Source of the DNA: a virus
Length of the DNA stretch: 43,836 nt
IMG/VR virus record: IMGVR_UViG_3300020213_000004
Span: 1 to 43,836 of that record
Direction: 5' to 3' (one strand)
The position numbers and the translations under genes are program-made. This document shows, in pieces, positions 15,038 to 21,961 of this stretch. The notes under the pieces are model-generated. The model saw nothing but the letters and a program-made list of their open reading frames with translations, did not search any database and had not been told where the DNA came from. Position 1 is the stretch's first letter. Each line of letters begins with the position of its first letter.

Positions 15038-15229
15038 TTATTTAATTTTGTTAAGTCTTTTGATGTCCTGTAATGCCTGCAAATAACCCTTTCCAAAATC
15101 TATTGATTTTTGTTTGAATCCATTTTTTATAGTAAAACGGTATAATGGAAAGAATTTTCTTTCTGATAATCCACCACCAATATATCCTTTATCTCTCTTT
15201 GGTTTTTCGGGGTATATTATATTTTCCAT
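15038..15229 (-). CDS. Hypothetical protein, 63 aa
   Basis: A basic protein with a Gly-rich turn (KRDKGYIGGGLSERKFFPLYRF) ending GKGYLQALQDIKRLNKIK, another instance of the GY..AL.D ending seen in nearby genes. No known domain. It lies 4 bases after the KOW-like gene. Confidence 0.5.
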   Translation of the reverse strand: MENIIYPEKPKRDKGYIGGGLSERKFFPLYRFTIKNGFKQKSIDFGKGYLQALQDIKRLNKIK

Positions 15230-15233
15230 AGGT

Positions 15234-15722
15234 TTATTCCTTTATCTTTAAATTACCCACCTCAATCCCAAACTTCTCAGCAACTTGTTCGAGTGTTAGT
15301 TCGAGCTTTTCTACTGGAGCTTGTTTGATGGTGTAGCCCATTTGTTGTAGTTCTTTTTTGTGATACAAAGCACCCGCAAAATTAAAATCATTACATCCTG
15401 ATAAAAGAATTGAATCATTTAACACTCCTAGCACCATTCGCTCATTACCATCTTCATTTATCACCACATCTTTCCATTTCAGAGTGTCCCAAGTTATTTC
15501 TGGGGCTACGTAGAGTTCTAGCCAGTTTTTGTCCCAAGTCCAACTTGTATCGTCATTTGAATCGTCTTCTTTTGTATTGACATCTCCATCATTAAACACA
15601 GATTTGACTTCCAATGTTCTTCCTACGAGGTTTTTCATATTATCATTAGCATAAACACCACTCTCTATCTCCCAAAATTTCTCTTTCACGGTTACTTTGT
15701 CGTTTACTTTGAATTTTGACAT
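15234..15722 (-). CDS. KOW-like early protein, full-length paralogue, 162 aa
   Basis: Starts MSKFKVNDKVTVKEKFWEIE, then has an acidic insertion (KEDDSNDDTSW) and the shared body LELYVAPEITWDTLKWKDVV, NERMVLGVLND and KLELTLEQVAEKFGIEVGNL. It is the intact paralogue of 13807..14229. A similar C-terminal pattern (T..Q..EK..I....LKI.E) ends the small ORF at 16175..16303. The first 50 residues look like an SH3/KOW barrel. Function unknown. Confidence 0.65.
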   Translation of the reverse strand: MSKFKVNDKVTVKEKFWEIESGVYANDNMKNLVGRTLEVKSVFNDGDVNTKEDDSNDDTSWTWDKNWLELYVAPEITWDTLKWKDVVINEDGNERMVLGVLNDSILLSGCNDFNFAGALYHKKELQQMGYTIKQAPVEKLELTLEQVAEKFGIEVGNLKIKE

Positions 15723-15732
15723 ATGTTTTTAG

Positions 15733-15906
15733 TTATTTAAAATGTTTTAACTCAACTAATTCTTTTACTACGGCACGATAAAGAAAACTTGGCATCCATT
15801 TTGGTTTTTTCTTTACAATTATCCAAAAATTATCTTCTATTTTCTTAGCGTGATTTTCCAGCATTTGACTTGTATACTTTTCTACTATTGTTTCTTCGTG
15901 GGTCAT
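15733..15906 (-). CDS. Hypothetical small basic protein, 57 aa
   Basis: Reads MTHEETIVEKYTSQMLENHA then a Lys/Trp-rich second half KKKPKWMPSFLYRAVVKELV. It fills the gap between two clear genes with a proper start, an AT-rich leader and a 10-base gap to its downstream neighbour. The KPKWMP.FLYR motif is of a kind seen in small phage proteins of unknown role. Confidence 0.5.
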   Translation of the reverse strand: MTHEETIVEKYTSQMLENHAKKIEDNFWIIVKKKPKWMPSFLYRAVVKELVELKHFK

Positions 15907-15912
15907 AATTAT

Positions 15913-16170
15913 TTAATTAGTTGGATAAATTACCAATGCTAGAACTCCCTTTGCTAAAATATCTCCATCTCCATACCCCTCAGCTTTTTGTTTTTCTGTT
16001 AGTTTTGAATATCCTATTTCTCCTGACCAAGTGCTGTATGCTAAATAGTAATCAGTATCCCCAAAATCAGCTAGTGGGCTAAAGCTATTTCCTTCTCCGT
16101 CAGACGACATAATAACTAACTTTTCTTGGTCTTCTTGTTTTAACAAACGTATAAGTTCTTTTACTTTCAT
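15913..16170 (-). CDS. Hypothetical early protein, 85 aa
   Basis: Reads MKVKELIRLLKQEDQEKLVI then MSSDGEGNSFSPLAD, matching a widespread family of unknown phage proteins with the signature MKV.ELI..L...D....V..SSD.EGN.FSPL. I chose ATG 16170 (leader AATAAATAT) over the upstream TTG at 16182. No function is known for the family. Confidence 0.6.
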   Translation of the reverse strand: MKVKELIRLLKQEDQEKLVIMSSDGEGNSFSPLADFGDTDYYLAYSTWSGEIGYSKLTEKQKAEGYGDGDILAKGVLALVIYPTN

Positions 16171-16174
16171 ATAT

Positions 16175-16303
16175 TTATTCAACTATCTTTAATCCAGTAA
16201 TGTTTAACTTTTCTTCTATCTGCTTGATTGTCATTCTTGTTTCTGGTGTAGGTGTAGGTGTAGGTGTAGCGTGTTTTTGACTTAACGCTGTGATTAGTAG
16301 CAA
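16175..16303 (-). CDS. Possible short ORF with Pro-Thr linker, up to 42 aa
   Basis: The frame is open from a stop near 16344. With TTG 16303 as start it gives 42 residues: an N-terminal LLLITALSQK, a TPTPTPTP linker coded by a hexamer repeat, and a C-terminus MTIKQIEEKLNITGLKIVE similar to the end of the KOW-like protein at 15234. An ATG at 16234 would give only 19 residues. It may be the truncated end of an older gene. It directly follows the candidate structured RNA. Confidence 0.3.
   Translation of the reverse strand: MLLITALSQKHATPTPTPTPETRMTIKQIEEKLNITGLKIVE
16245..16268. repeat. Four tandem GGTGTA hexamers
   Basis: Four perfect GGTGTA units (TACACC on the minus strand) code the Thr-Pro run of the short ORF above. 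Likely slippage-generated. Confidence 0.9.
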
Positions 16304-16546
16304 TACATCATAGGACTCTCGACCTATGTATGTTTCGGACTACTTGAAGCCTCATCGGCAGGTTATCAACCTTGTAATCCAAAGCCACATTTTTGCGGGC
16401 ATTCAACGCTTCCAGTTTTCAAAGTACTTACCTATTGAAGAACCTCATTCTGGTCACGGAAAGCCTTACTGTAATCTTGCGATGACTTGCCTTATTCAAA
16501 ATATATCGGCAAAGCCCAGCGACCAGAGTGAGAGTCTCCAATGTAG
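16303..16546. ncRNA. Candidate structured non-coding RNA, about 245 nt
   Basis: This stretch breaks an otherwise gene-packed arm and has many complementary segments. TACAT (16304..16308) pairs ATGTA (16541..16545) and GACTCTC (16314..16320) pairs GAGAGTC (16530..16536), closing the ends. A hairpin with arms CATAGG/CCTATG (16309..16314, 16323..16328) has the ACTCTC segment in its loop, so a pseudoknot is possible. GCC/GGC and AGGTT-ATC-AACCT hairpins sit inside a 7-bp imperfect stem GGACTAC/GTAATCC (16337..16380 region). A 12-bp stem joins 16444..16455 with 16521..16532. Wobble pairs favour the plus strand in one stem and the minus strand in another, so the strand is open. I cannot match it to a known RNA class. 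Confidence 0.45.
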
Positions 16547-16558
16547 TATCAAAGAACT

Positions 16559-16708
16559 CTAAACTGTACCTAGTAAATACCACACAAAATATACCAGAGC
16601 GACAAACAGAGCAATCTTCTCGTTCGGTGTAGCTTCTGTTTTCTTTGAGATAATTATTATTGCCCAAACCCACGATGCTATCATTATTAAACCTATTATT
16701 GTTTCCAT
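16559..16708 (-). CDS. Two-helix membrane microprotein, 49 aa
   Basis: Reads METIIGLIMIASWVWAIIII, a short charged turn (SKKTEATPNEK), then IALFVALVYFVWYLLGTV: two transmembrane helices with a cytoplasmic-type loop. The start is 7 bases after the nuclease stop. It has holin-like architecture but lies in the early arm, so its function is unknown. Confidence 0.5.
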   Translation of the reverse strand: METIIGLIMIASWVWAIIIISKKTEATPNEKIALFVALVYFVWYLLGTV

Positions 16709-16715
16709 TGTTTTA

Positions 16716-17330
16716 TTATATTTCTTTTATAAACTCCTGGTAAGCATCACTAATTTCTTCTGCCGCTTTTTGAATCAAAGATTCCATCCTATCAACTTCT
16801 CGTTCATCGAACTCCCGGTGAAAAGAAACAACCCTACCTGTAACATTTATTGTCTTCTCATTTGTTCTCCAAAAATCTTCAACTTCAGATACCCCATCCT
16901 TTGTCTCAATCCAATCAAGATCACAGTACTCAGGCATTTTACCAGTGAGTTGTTTTAGCATTGTAGCGTAAAGAGTCAACTGGTCGTGTTTTTGAACTTT
17001 TGATTGAGTCCAAGGATGTTTTCCAGTTTTATACTCTCGGAAGACATTATTCACTGAATCGTAACTATCTAAATAAGCTAACATAGGAACTCCCATTACT
17101 GTACATCTAATTTCGAACTCCGGTTTATTGTAAACAACTAGGTCAGGAAGGAGTTCTTTGTGTTGTCCATCCTCAATCATCTTCGCAATACCCTTTCCAA
17201 ATCTAAGGTATTTTGTATCCAACTTGTCCGAGTTTTCAAAATATTCTCTTCGGAATCTTTCAGGATTCGACATCCAACAATTGATTGCCGACCAGGAAAG
17301 ATGAGGTTTTGGTAAAATTAGTTTTTCCAT
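16716..17330 (-). CDS. PD-(D/E)XK nuclease, RecB/Cas4-like, 204 aa
   Basis: The N-terminal LSWSAINCWMSNPERFRREY is the usual opening of PD-(D/E)XK exonuclease-family proteins (S...L..Y..CP-type). The catalytic core is visible as MLAYLDSYDSV (Asp), FREYKTGKHPW (E-x-K) and QKHDQLTLYATML (Q...Y motif), around residues 82-130. The predicted role is a Mg-dependent exonuclease in phage recombination or in degrading host DNA. It lies in a module with a Pro-Val-repeat protein and a coiled-coil protein found beside such nucleases, and overlaps the upstream gene by 13 bases. Confidence 0.7.
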   Translation of the reverse strand: MEKLILPKPHLSWSAINCWMSNPERFRREYFENSDKLDTKYLRFGKGIAKMIEDGQHKELLPDLVVYNKPEFEIRCTVMGVPMLAYLDSYDSVNNVFREYKTGKHPWTQSKVQKHDQLTLYATMLKQLTGKMPEYCDLDWIETKDGVSEVEDFWRTNEKTINVTGRVVSFHREFDEREVDRMESLIQKAAEEISDAYQEFIKEI

Positions 17331-17863
17331 TCTTTTCGTTTCTTTAGAATGGCTACGGCAAGATTTTGTTTCTCATCGTCAATTAATTTTGTAGATTTTT
17401 GAATCTGGTCTTCAACAAGCTGTAAGGCTTCCAAACTCATACAAGACTGAATAGCTGAATTAGCCCGTGTGAAAGGAAGGCTCATTACTATGGATGGTAC
17501 TACTGGGACTACTGGGACTACTGGTACTACTGGTACTACTGGGACTACTGGGACTACTGGGACTACTGGGACTACTGGGACTACTGGTACCACAGGAGCC
17601 ACGTTACGAGCTACGACAGGTTGTACGCCACCTTCACGGTATTTTGCGAACAAAGACTCGATGTGTGGCATCACAGCCCTCTCAGCAACCTCAATACTCG
17701 ATGCCTCCACAGTAATCTCAGGTTGGATATTGGCATACATTCCTGTTGGAATGACTGCTTTAACTGTGTAAGTAATAAGTTTGAACTTTGGAGTTTTTAC
17801 CTTAACTTCTTTTTTTACTGCTACCTTTGGTGTAACTTCTTTTTTTGTAGTATTTTTAGACAT
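17318..17863 (-). CDS. Protein with Pro-Val-Val repeat linker, 181 aa
   Basis: Domains in order: a Lys-rich N-terminus (about 1-25), a small alpha/beta domain (FKLITYTVKAVIPTGMYANI to ERAVMPHIESLFAKY), a rigid linker of more than ten PVV triplets (about 90-125), and a helical C-terminal domain ending AVAILKKRKEWKN. The linker is a polyproline-type rod coded by perfect 9-bp repeats. The N-terminal domain (YTVKA.IP...Y.NI.P) is one I associate with phage recombination neighbourhoods, but its function is unknown. A partner role for the RecB-like nuclease is inferred from the 13-base overlap. Confidence 0.6.
   Translation of the reverse strand: MSKNTTKKEVTPKVAVKKEVKVKTPKFKLITYTVKAVIPTGMYANIQPEITVEASSIEVAERAVMPHIESLFAKYREGGVQPVVARNVAPVVPVVPVVPVVPVVPVVPVVPVVPVVPVVPVVPSIVMSLPFTRANSAIQSCMSLEALQLVEDQIQKSTKLIDDEKQNLAVAILKKRKEWKN
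17496..17585. repeat. Ten 9-bp tandem repeats GG(T/G)ACTACT
   Basis: Ten consecutive 9-bp units of GGTACTACT or GGGACTACT. On the minus strand they code the PVV rod of the 181-aa protein. On the plus strand the same DNA would code collagen-type Gly-Thr-Thr triplets, in an ORF that I consider a shadow. Confidence 0.9.
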
Positions 17864-17871
17864 GATATTTA

Positions 17872-18162
17872 TTATAATTTAATTTGAGTAAATCGTAGAG
17901 ATTCCTTCTCTACATAGGTTGCATCACCAGTTGATTCTTCCTTAGCCTTTAGAGCTTTCCATTTTTCATTCAACTCAATAACTTTTTCAGTGTATGTCCA
18001 AGTTTTTAGTTTTGTAACGGAGAACTTACCAACGGCTGTTTCAATAGACTCTTCTCCAGACTCAGACATATCTTTTAAGATAAGTCCTCGGAGTTCATCT
18101 TTCTTATTTTCTAATTCTTTGATGTGTGCATCAAGAACTGCATATTCATCGTAGTATTTCAT
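17872..18162 (-). CDS. Coiled-coil early protein, 96 aa
   Basis: An N-terminal helix (YAVLDAHIKELENKKDELRG) leads to an ETAVGKFSVTKLKTWTYTEKV segment and a basic helix with LRFTQIKL at the end. This layout is frequent in small phage proteins placed beside RecB-like or Gam-like recombination genes; a Gam-like role is possible but unproven. The ATG overlaps the RHH regulator's TGA. Confidence 0.55.
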   Translation of the reverse strand: MKYYDEYAVLDAHIKELENKKDELRGLILKDMSESGEESIETAVGKFSVTKLKTWTYTEKVIELNEKWKALKAKEESTGDATYVEKESLRFTQIKL

Positions 18163-18311
18163 TTGGGTTTATTTATGTAATAATTAATAATATCTCGAGT
18201 CACCTCACCCTCACCTTTACCTAATTTTTTAGCTAATTCTTTGATGAATTTTTTTTGTTCTTTTGGAACATACGAATTCAGTCGTTCCATCTTTTCTTTT
18301 TTAATTGTCAT
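18159..18311 (-). CDS. Ribbon-helix-helix DNA-binding protein, 50 aa
   Basis: Reads MTIKKEKMERLNSYVPKEQK then KFIKELAKKLGKGEGEVTRD, the complete beta-strand, helix, turn, helix pattern of a CopG/Arc-type ribbon-helix-helix protein (ERLNSYVP strand, KEQKKFIKELAKKL helix, GEVTRDIINYYI helix). It probably dimerises and represses an early promoter. It is the first gene after the promoter at 18337..18366, so it may autoregulate. Its stop overlaps the next ATG (ATGA). Confidence 0.65.
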   Translation of the reverse strand: MTIKKEKMERLNSYVPKEQKKFIKELAKKLGKGEGEVTRDIINYYINKPK

Positions 18312-18336
18312 AATTTTGTTATTTAATAATAATATG

Positions 18337-18366
18337 AGTATACTCCTGTGCCTGTGTCGTTGTCAA
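18337..18366 (-). promoter_or_regulatory. Early sigma-70-type promoter
   Basis: Minus strand TTGACA (18366..18361), 18-bp spacer containing GACACAGG, TATACT (18342..18337). It is 26 bases upstream of the RHH gene. The spacer resembles those of the promoters at 21932 and 29814. Confidence 0.65.
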
Positions 18367-18774
18367 CTAGCCAAGAACCAGAATCTGTTCTGCAATAATA
18401 CTAGCTTCCTCTATAGTAATCCCGAGCTTACCGCTTTCCCTTAACTTCACCACATCTGAAATTCGAATCATGTAGTAAGCCTCTGGGAACTTAATCACTA
18501 AATATGACGGTAATGGCGGTAATGATGCACAATCGAGTGGTTTTTCTCTACGGTCATCATCGGACCATTTCCAAACTAAACCTTCCTTCTCTGTGGTCTG
18601 AAGTCCATCGTATTGATGAATCTCAATTTTACTAAAAGTAAATGTGTTTTTTATAGTCTGTTTCAACTCATAGTAACCGTACATCTTACCTTCCTTTCTT
18701 TTTTCTCTAAGATAGTGATTCCATATCGTTTGCCACTTCGCCTCCTTCTTTTGTGGATTCATTTCTATAATCAT
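18367..18774 (-). CDS. Putative PD-(D/E)XK endonuclease / resolvase-like, 135 aa
   Basis: After KKEAKWQTIWNHYLREKRKE comes YGYYELKQT (a candidate E-x-K motif), then FTFSKIEIHQYDGLQTTEK, VWKWSDD, KPLDCASLPPLPSYLVIKF and YYMIRISDV. This layout (ELK..K....F......Q...L, S.D..KPFDC, YVVI.YP..FY.I) matches small nucleases related to Holliday-junction resolvases seen in phages. Only part of the acidic site is clear, so the activity is inferred. I chose ATG 18774 because it overlaps the upstream microprotein stop as ATGA; MNPQKKE at 18762 is the alternative start. Confidence 0.5.
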   Translation of the reverse strand: MIIEMNPQKKEAKWQTIWNHYLREKRKEGKMYGYYELKQTIKNTFTFSKIEIHQYDGLQTTEKEGLVWKWSDDDRREKPLDCASLPPLPSYLVIKFPEAYYMIRISDVVKLRESGKLGITIEEASIIAEQILVLG

Positions 18775-18863
18775 AAAATAAAGAATAATAGAAGTAGCCA
18801 CCACAAAGAGTGTCCTGTGGCAATAAGAAATATCATCACTAATAAAATAATAAGTTTAATCAT
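18771..18863 (-). CDS. Transmembrane microprotein, 30 aa
   Basis: Reads MIKLIILLVMIFLIATGHSL then WWLLLLFFIL, hydrophobic throughout with one GHS break: one long or two short membrane helices. Its TGA overlaps the next gene's ATG, and it starts 5 bases after the glycosyltransferase stop. Function unknown. Confidence 0.45.
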   Translation of the reverse strand: MIKLIILLVMIFLIATGHSLWWLLLLFFIL

Positions 18864-18868
18864 TTTTT

Positions 18869-19426
18869 TTATGTTACCCACGATTTCATTTCGTGGTGAG
18901 TAATTAAGTTTTTTCGAACAGTTTCTGGATATATGTACATCCCCAATCCTCCTCGATCTGCAATGTAGTAGGACTCTGAAAAGAATTGCATCCCTGGCCA
19001 GAAAAGATTTTGGTGAAATCTAAAACTGTGTTCCATTGTGTTAAGTAGATATTTTAGGAATGGATGATTAGCTTCTGAACCAATATAACCATTGTTGATA
19101 TATCCACTTTCTTCAGTAAATACGAACATTCTAAAATATAGAATATCGTCAAAGTTTCTAATAATCTCAGCATCAGCATCGAGATATATACCACCAAGTT
19201 CATTTAAGTAATGTAGTCTTAGGTAGTCTACCGCTCTAACCCATTCTTTAATTTCGATACATTTGTTCACATACTCAGAGCCTCGATAGACATTATCGAG
19301 AGTAATGTAAATATGTTCATATCCATTTTTTTTACAGAATAGATTTTTTGATTTATTACATTTTTCTACAATCTCTGGAGTTTCATTCTCTGAAAGCCAG
19401 ATTGTTATAATTTTTTTTGGTATCAT
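18869..19426 (-). CDS. DXD-type glycosyltransferase, 185 aa
   Basis: Reads MIPKKIITIWLSENETPEIV, then YLRLHYLNELGGIYLDADAE, the core of the DXD-sugar-binding glycosyltransferase family (Gly_transf_sug, Och1-like). The DADAE segment holds the divalent metal and nucleotide-sugar. The C-terminus (GGLGMYIYPE) agrees with the short bacterial and phage versions. I chose ATG 19426, 4 bases after the stop of the large fusion glycosyltransferase. An upstream in-frame start would overlap that gene by about 100 bases. The acceptor is unknown: phage DNA base, fibre protein or host glycan. Confidence 0.75.
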   Translation of the reverse strand: MIPKKIITIWLSENETPEIVEKCNKSKNLFCKKNGYEHIYITLDNVYRGSEYVNKCIEIKEWVRAVDYLRLHYLNELGGIYLDADAEIIRNFDDILYFRMFVFTEESGYINNGYIGSEANHPFLKYLLNTMEHSFRFHQNLFWPGMQFFSESYYIADRGGLGMYIYPETVRKNLITHHEMKSWVT

Positions 19427-19430
19427 GATT

Positions 19431-21758
19431 TTAAACCCATTTTCTATCTTTAAACCCATACTTCTCTGCTCGCTCAGCATACAGAATATCGTCATGGTCG
19501 TGCCTAGGCCCACCATAAGCCTGAGCATAAATATGGTCCATTTCAGCTTTTGACCCAGCCATCATCGGATGATCATGGAATATAACTGCCTTCCGACCAA
19601 AAGCATACTTTCCAAGTTGCTCCACCCTAGCCCGTAATTCATTATCACAACCAGTGTGGTAGTAACCTGTGTGAAAGAATTCACCATCTAAGGCAGGAAG
19701 TAACTTCTTTGAAATAAGGAAATGTGGAGCAACGTGTTCTTCTCTCCAATAATTATCGTTTAATCCTATCATTCCATCAAGTTCAGGAAACTTTCTAATC
19801 ATCTCCCAAACAGCTTCTCTCATAAATCCCTTTTGTGGAACCACATCATTTCCAAGAAATAATACGAGTTCACCAGTTGACTCATCAACACATCGCTTGA
19901 AAACAGTTGGAGCACCAACATTGTTTGGAGGAAACTCATCAGCTTTGACCACTACTTCGTAGTTGTCGTATTCAGCATTATCCTTAATTGATTCAAGAAG
20001 ACGGTGAAGTTTTTCGGGTCGACCAAGTGTGGGTATACAGACAGATACCTTTGGTTTATTGATCCATTTGTACCAGACCGTATCAGCAACTCCATCCGGT
20101 CCACCGAGTTCTTCGTCCACGGCTTGTATAACTCCAGGCCAACCTGAGCAATAATCATGTCCGCAAAGGAGGATTCGGGCTTTACCCTTCCATTTTTTGA
20201 TGTCGTTTTTAACTTCTTCATAAGTGTGTCCGGCATCGATGAATACCATATCGACAGAATGGTCTGGTATTGAATCGACTACATTATTTATATCATCGTT
20301 GATAATTGTAAGATTTTTAAAGTGTCCAACATTTTTCTTAAATGTCTCAAACACTGAACCGCTTTGTGCTTCTATATGAGCTTCCGGCTCAAAGGTTGAG
20401 CCTTTCCAGTGATCTATTGCTGTGACATTTGGACATCCGGATGAAAGTAGTGCGTGAGTTGATTTTCCTTTCCAACTTCCACACTCGATAGCACTCTCCA
20501 TCATCTTACCTTTTTCATATAAGAACAATTGTTCAGGATATGAGAACCATCCAGCAATCTCTGGAGACTGGTAGCCAAAGAAAAATCCAGTGGCCGCTAA
20601 GTACTCAGGATTCTCTCTTTGATACTCAAGACACTTCAAAAGATGTTTTCGTGCACCCTCCATATCTCCAAGCCATGATTTCGCCCAATATAGAATTTGG
20701 TGTGGTTCATTAGTGTAGAAGGCTACATTTGCTCCGTAGAATGGGTACCAAGGAAGCTCCAAGGCGGCTGTAGCATAGTAATTCGCTGGAGTGGCTTGAT
20801 TACGCCTTTGATAGATTTGAGCTAATTTTAGAAGAGGCTCTCGTCTATTTGGCTCAGTATCAAGTGCTCGGTGACACCATGCTAATTGTTCTTCTGGTTT
20901 TTCCATAGCTCCATAAATATCAGCTAAGAAAAGCATTGACTCCGCCCTCTCCGCTGGCCACTTATTCATCTCAATATGTCGCTTAAATTCCTTAGCCGCT
21001 GACCAAGGTCTTCCAGTCCACCAAAGCTCTCTGGCGAAGTAATGAGAATTTCTATCTTTTTCTTGATGGTTAAAACAATCAATTGCTAAACCTCGTAAAT
21101 AACCTGTTCGATTTGTTTTTTCATTCTGGTAGTGCTCTAACTTAAATTCAGGTTCTTGTAGCGACTTTATTCTACTTGGATTATTTGGATTTAAATTAGT
21201 AACCATCTCATGAATAATTCCAACCCAATTACAAGCAGTTCGGCTATAGAATTTGCTTTGAATAAACTTCACAAGTTCTCCTCCATCCGGAGTGTGAGAA
21301 AAAACAAAGTTATATTCGAACTGATTAAATCCTTCTCGTATGTACTGGTCGATTACATCAATATTCATTCGAGTAATTACTTCATCACAGTCCATAGTAC
21401 AAACCATATCGCAGTCAGACATACTATTCGCTTCATTTCGAGCTGAAGCAAAATCAAAATAAACTTCACCAACTCGAAGGACCGGCATCTCATTTTCCAC
21501 AACGAATCTGTCATTGATTTCCTTCGCTTGTTCTTCAGTGATTGTATGTTTAAAAATTTCTCCAACTTCTTTTACTCGACATCCTAGCGACTTAGCTACT
21601 TCAACAGTGTTGTCGGTTGAACCAGTATCAAGCACATTCACATCTCCACCTCGAGCCATAAATTCTTTAAGAGACTCAATCGCATGTGGAAGAGTTTTAG
21701 CTTCATTGCGTGCAATGAGCACAACTGAGAATAAGGGTTTATTTTTTGTTTCTTCCAT
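19431..21758 (-). CDS. Fusion: GT2 - TPR - methyltransferase - GT2, 775 aa
   Basis: Residues 9-230 are a family 2 glycosyltransferase (SVVLIARNEAKTLPHAIESL, DTGSTDNT, MDCDEV as DXD at about 122-127). Residues about 245-385 carry TPR-like helices (AESMLFLADIYGAMEKPEEQ). Residues about 395-560 form a class I SAM methyltransferase of the type with CGSWKGKST (about 426), MVFIDAGHTYEEVKNDI (about 504) and CGHDYC. Residues 570-775 are a second GT2-like domain (VSVCIPTLGRPEKLHRLLES, FLGNDVVP). Four modules in one chain is unusual for a phage. It would assemble or cap a sugar on an unknown acceptor, possibly with the DXD enzyme 4 bases downstream. The alternative is modification of host surface glycans. 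Confidence 0.75.
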   Translation of the reverse strand: MEETKNKPLFSVVLIARNEAKTLPHAIESLKEFMARGGDVNVLDTGSTDNTVEVAKSLGCRVKEVGEIFKHTITEEQAKEINDRFVVENEMPVLRVGEVYFDFASARNEANSMSDCDMVCTMDCDEVITRMNIDVIDQYIREGFNQFEYNFVFSHTPDGGELVKFIQSKFYSRTACNWVGIIHEMVTNLNPNNPSRIKSLQEPEFKLEHYQNEKTNRTGYLRGLAIDCFNHQEKDRNSHYFARELWWTGRPWSAAKEFKRHIEMNKWPAERAESMLFLADIYGAMEKPEEQLAWCHRALDTEPNRREPLLKLAQIYQRRNQATPANYYATAALELPWYPFYGANVAFYTNEPHQILYWAKSWLGDMEGARKHLLKCLEYQRENPEYLAATGFFFGYQSPEIAGWFSYPEQLFLYEKGKMMESAIECGSWKGKSTHALLSSGCPNVTAIDHWKGSTFEPEAHIEAQSGSVFETFKKNVGHFKNLTIINDDINNVVDSIPDHSVDMVFIDAGHTYEEVKNDIKKWKGKARILLCGHDYCSGWPGVIQAVDEELGGPDGVADTVWYKWINKPKVSVCIPTLGRPEKLHRLLESIKDNAEYDNYEVVVKADEFPPNNVGAPTVFKRCVDESTGELVLFLGNDVVPQKGFMREAVWEMIRKFPELDGMIGLNDNYWREEHVAPHFLISKKLLPALDGEFFHTGYYHTGCDNELRARVEQLGKYAFGRKAVIFHDHPMMAGSKAEMDHIYAQAYGGPRHDHDDILYAERAEKYGFKDRKWV

Positions 21759-21909
21759 TTTTTTTGATTTTGTTATTAATATAATTTTTAATTCCTTCCT
21801 TCCATGTCGTCCATTGCTTTGATTGAAATATTCCGACCTTCATTCTCTTCTCATTCTTACTTAGCATCTTGCGAGCCTTCTTTACTTTTTGTTTGTGTTT
21901 TATTTTCAT
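21739..21909 (-). CDS. Small Lys-rich protein, 56 aa
   Basis: Reads MKIKHKQKVKKARKMLSKNE then a KQWTTWKEGIKNYIN segment, with very high lysine content. It is the first gene after the promoter embedded in the helicase stop (21932..21961) and overlaps the fusion glycosyltransferase start by 20 bases. It could bind nucleic acid or act as a leader ORF for the long gene. Not recognised. Confidence 0.45.
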   Translation of the reverse strand: MKIKHKQKVKKARKMLSKNEKRMKVGIFQSKQWTTWKEGIKNYINNKIKKNGRNKK

Positions 21910-21931
21910 AATTTATTATTAATTATTAATT

Positions 21932-21961
21932 ATTATATTCCTGTGTCTACACCTGTGTCAA
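21932..21961 (-). promoter_or_regulatory. Promoter overlapping helicase stop codon
   Basis: Minus strand TTGACA (21961..21956), 18-bp spacer with GACACAGG, TATAAT (21937..21932). The -10 box contains the TAA stop of the SF2 helicase. It would drive the 56-aa gene and the glycosyltransferase fusion. Confidence 0.65.

Noticed and set aside
16330-16366. Hammerhead-like core on the minus strand (CGATGAG ... CGAAAC)
   Set aside because: The conserved CUGANGA has C in place of U4, stem II is only two sure pairs, and no NUH cleavage site follows stem III at the right place.
16326-16562. 78-codon plus-strand and 81-codon minus-strand ORFs over the RNA candidate
   Set aside because: They overlap each other, lack leaders of the usual kind, and the minus one overruns a better membrane microprotein in another frame.
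17469-17771. 100-codon plus-strand ORF with Gly-Thr-Thr collagen-like repeats
   Set aside because: Lies antisense inside a well-placed minus-strand gene of a continuous operon and has an arbitrary non-repeat part.
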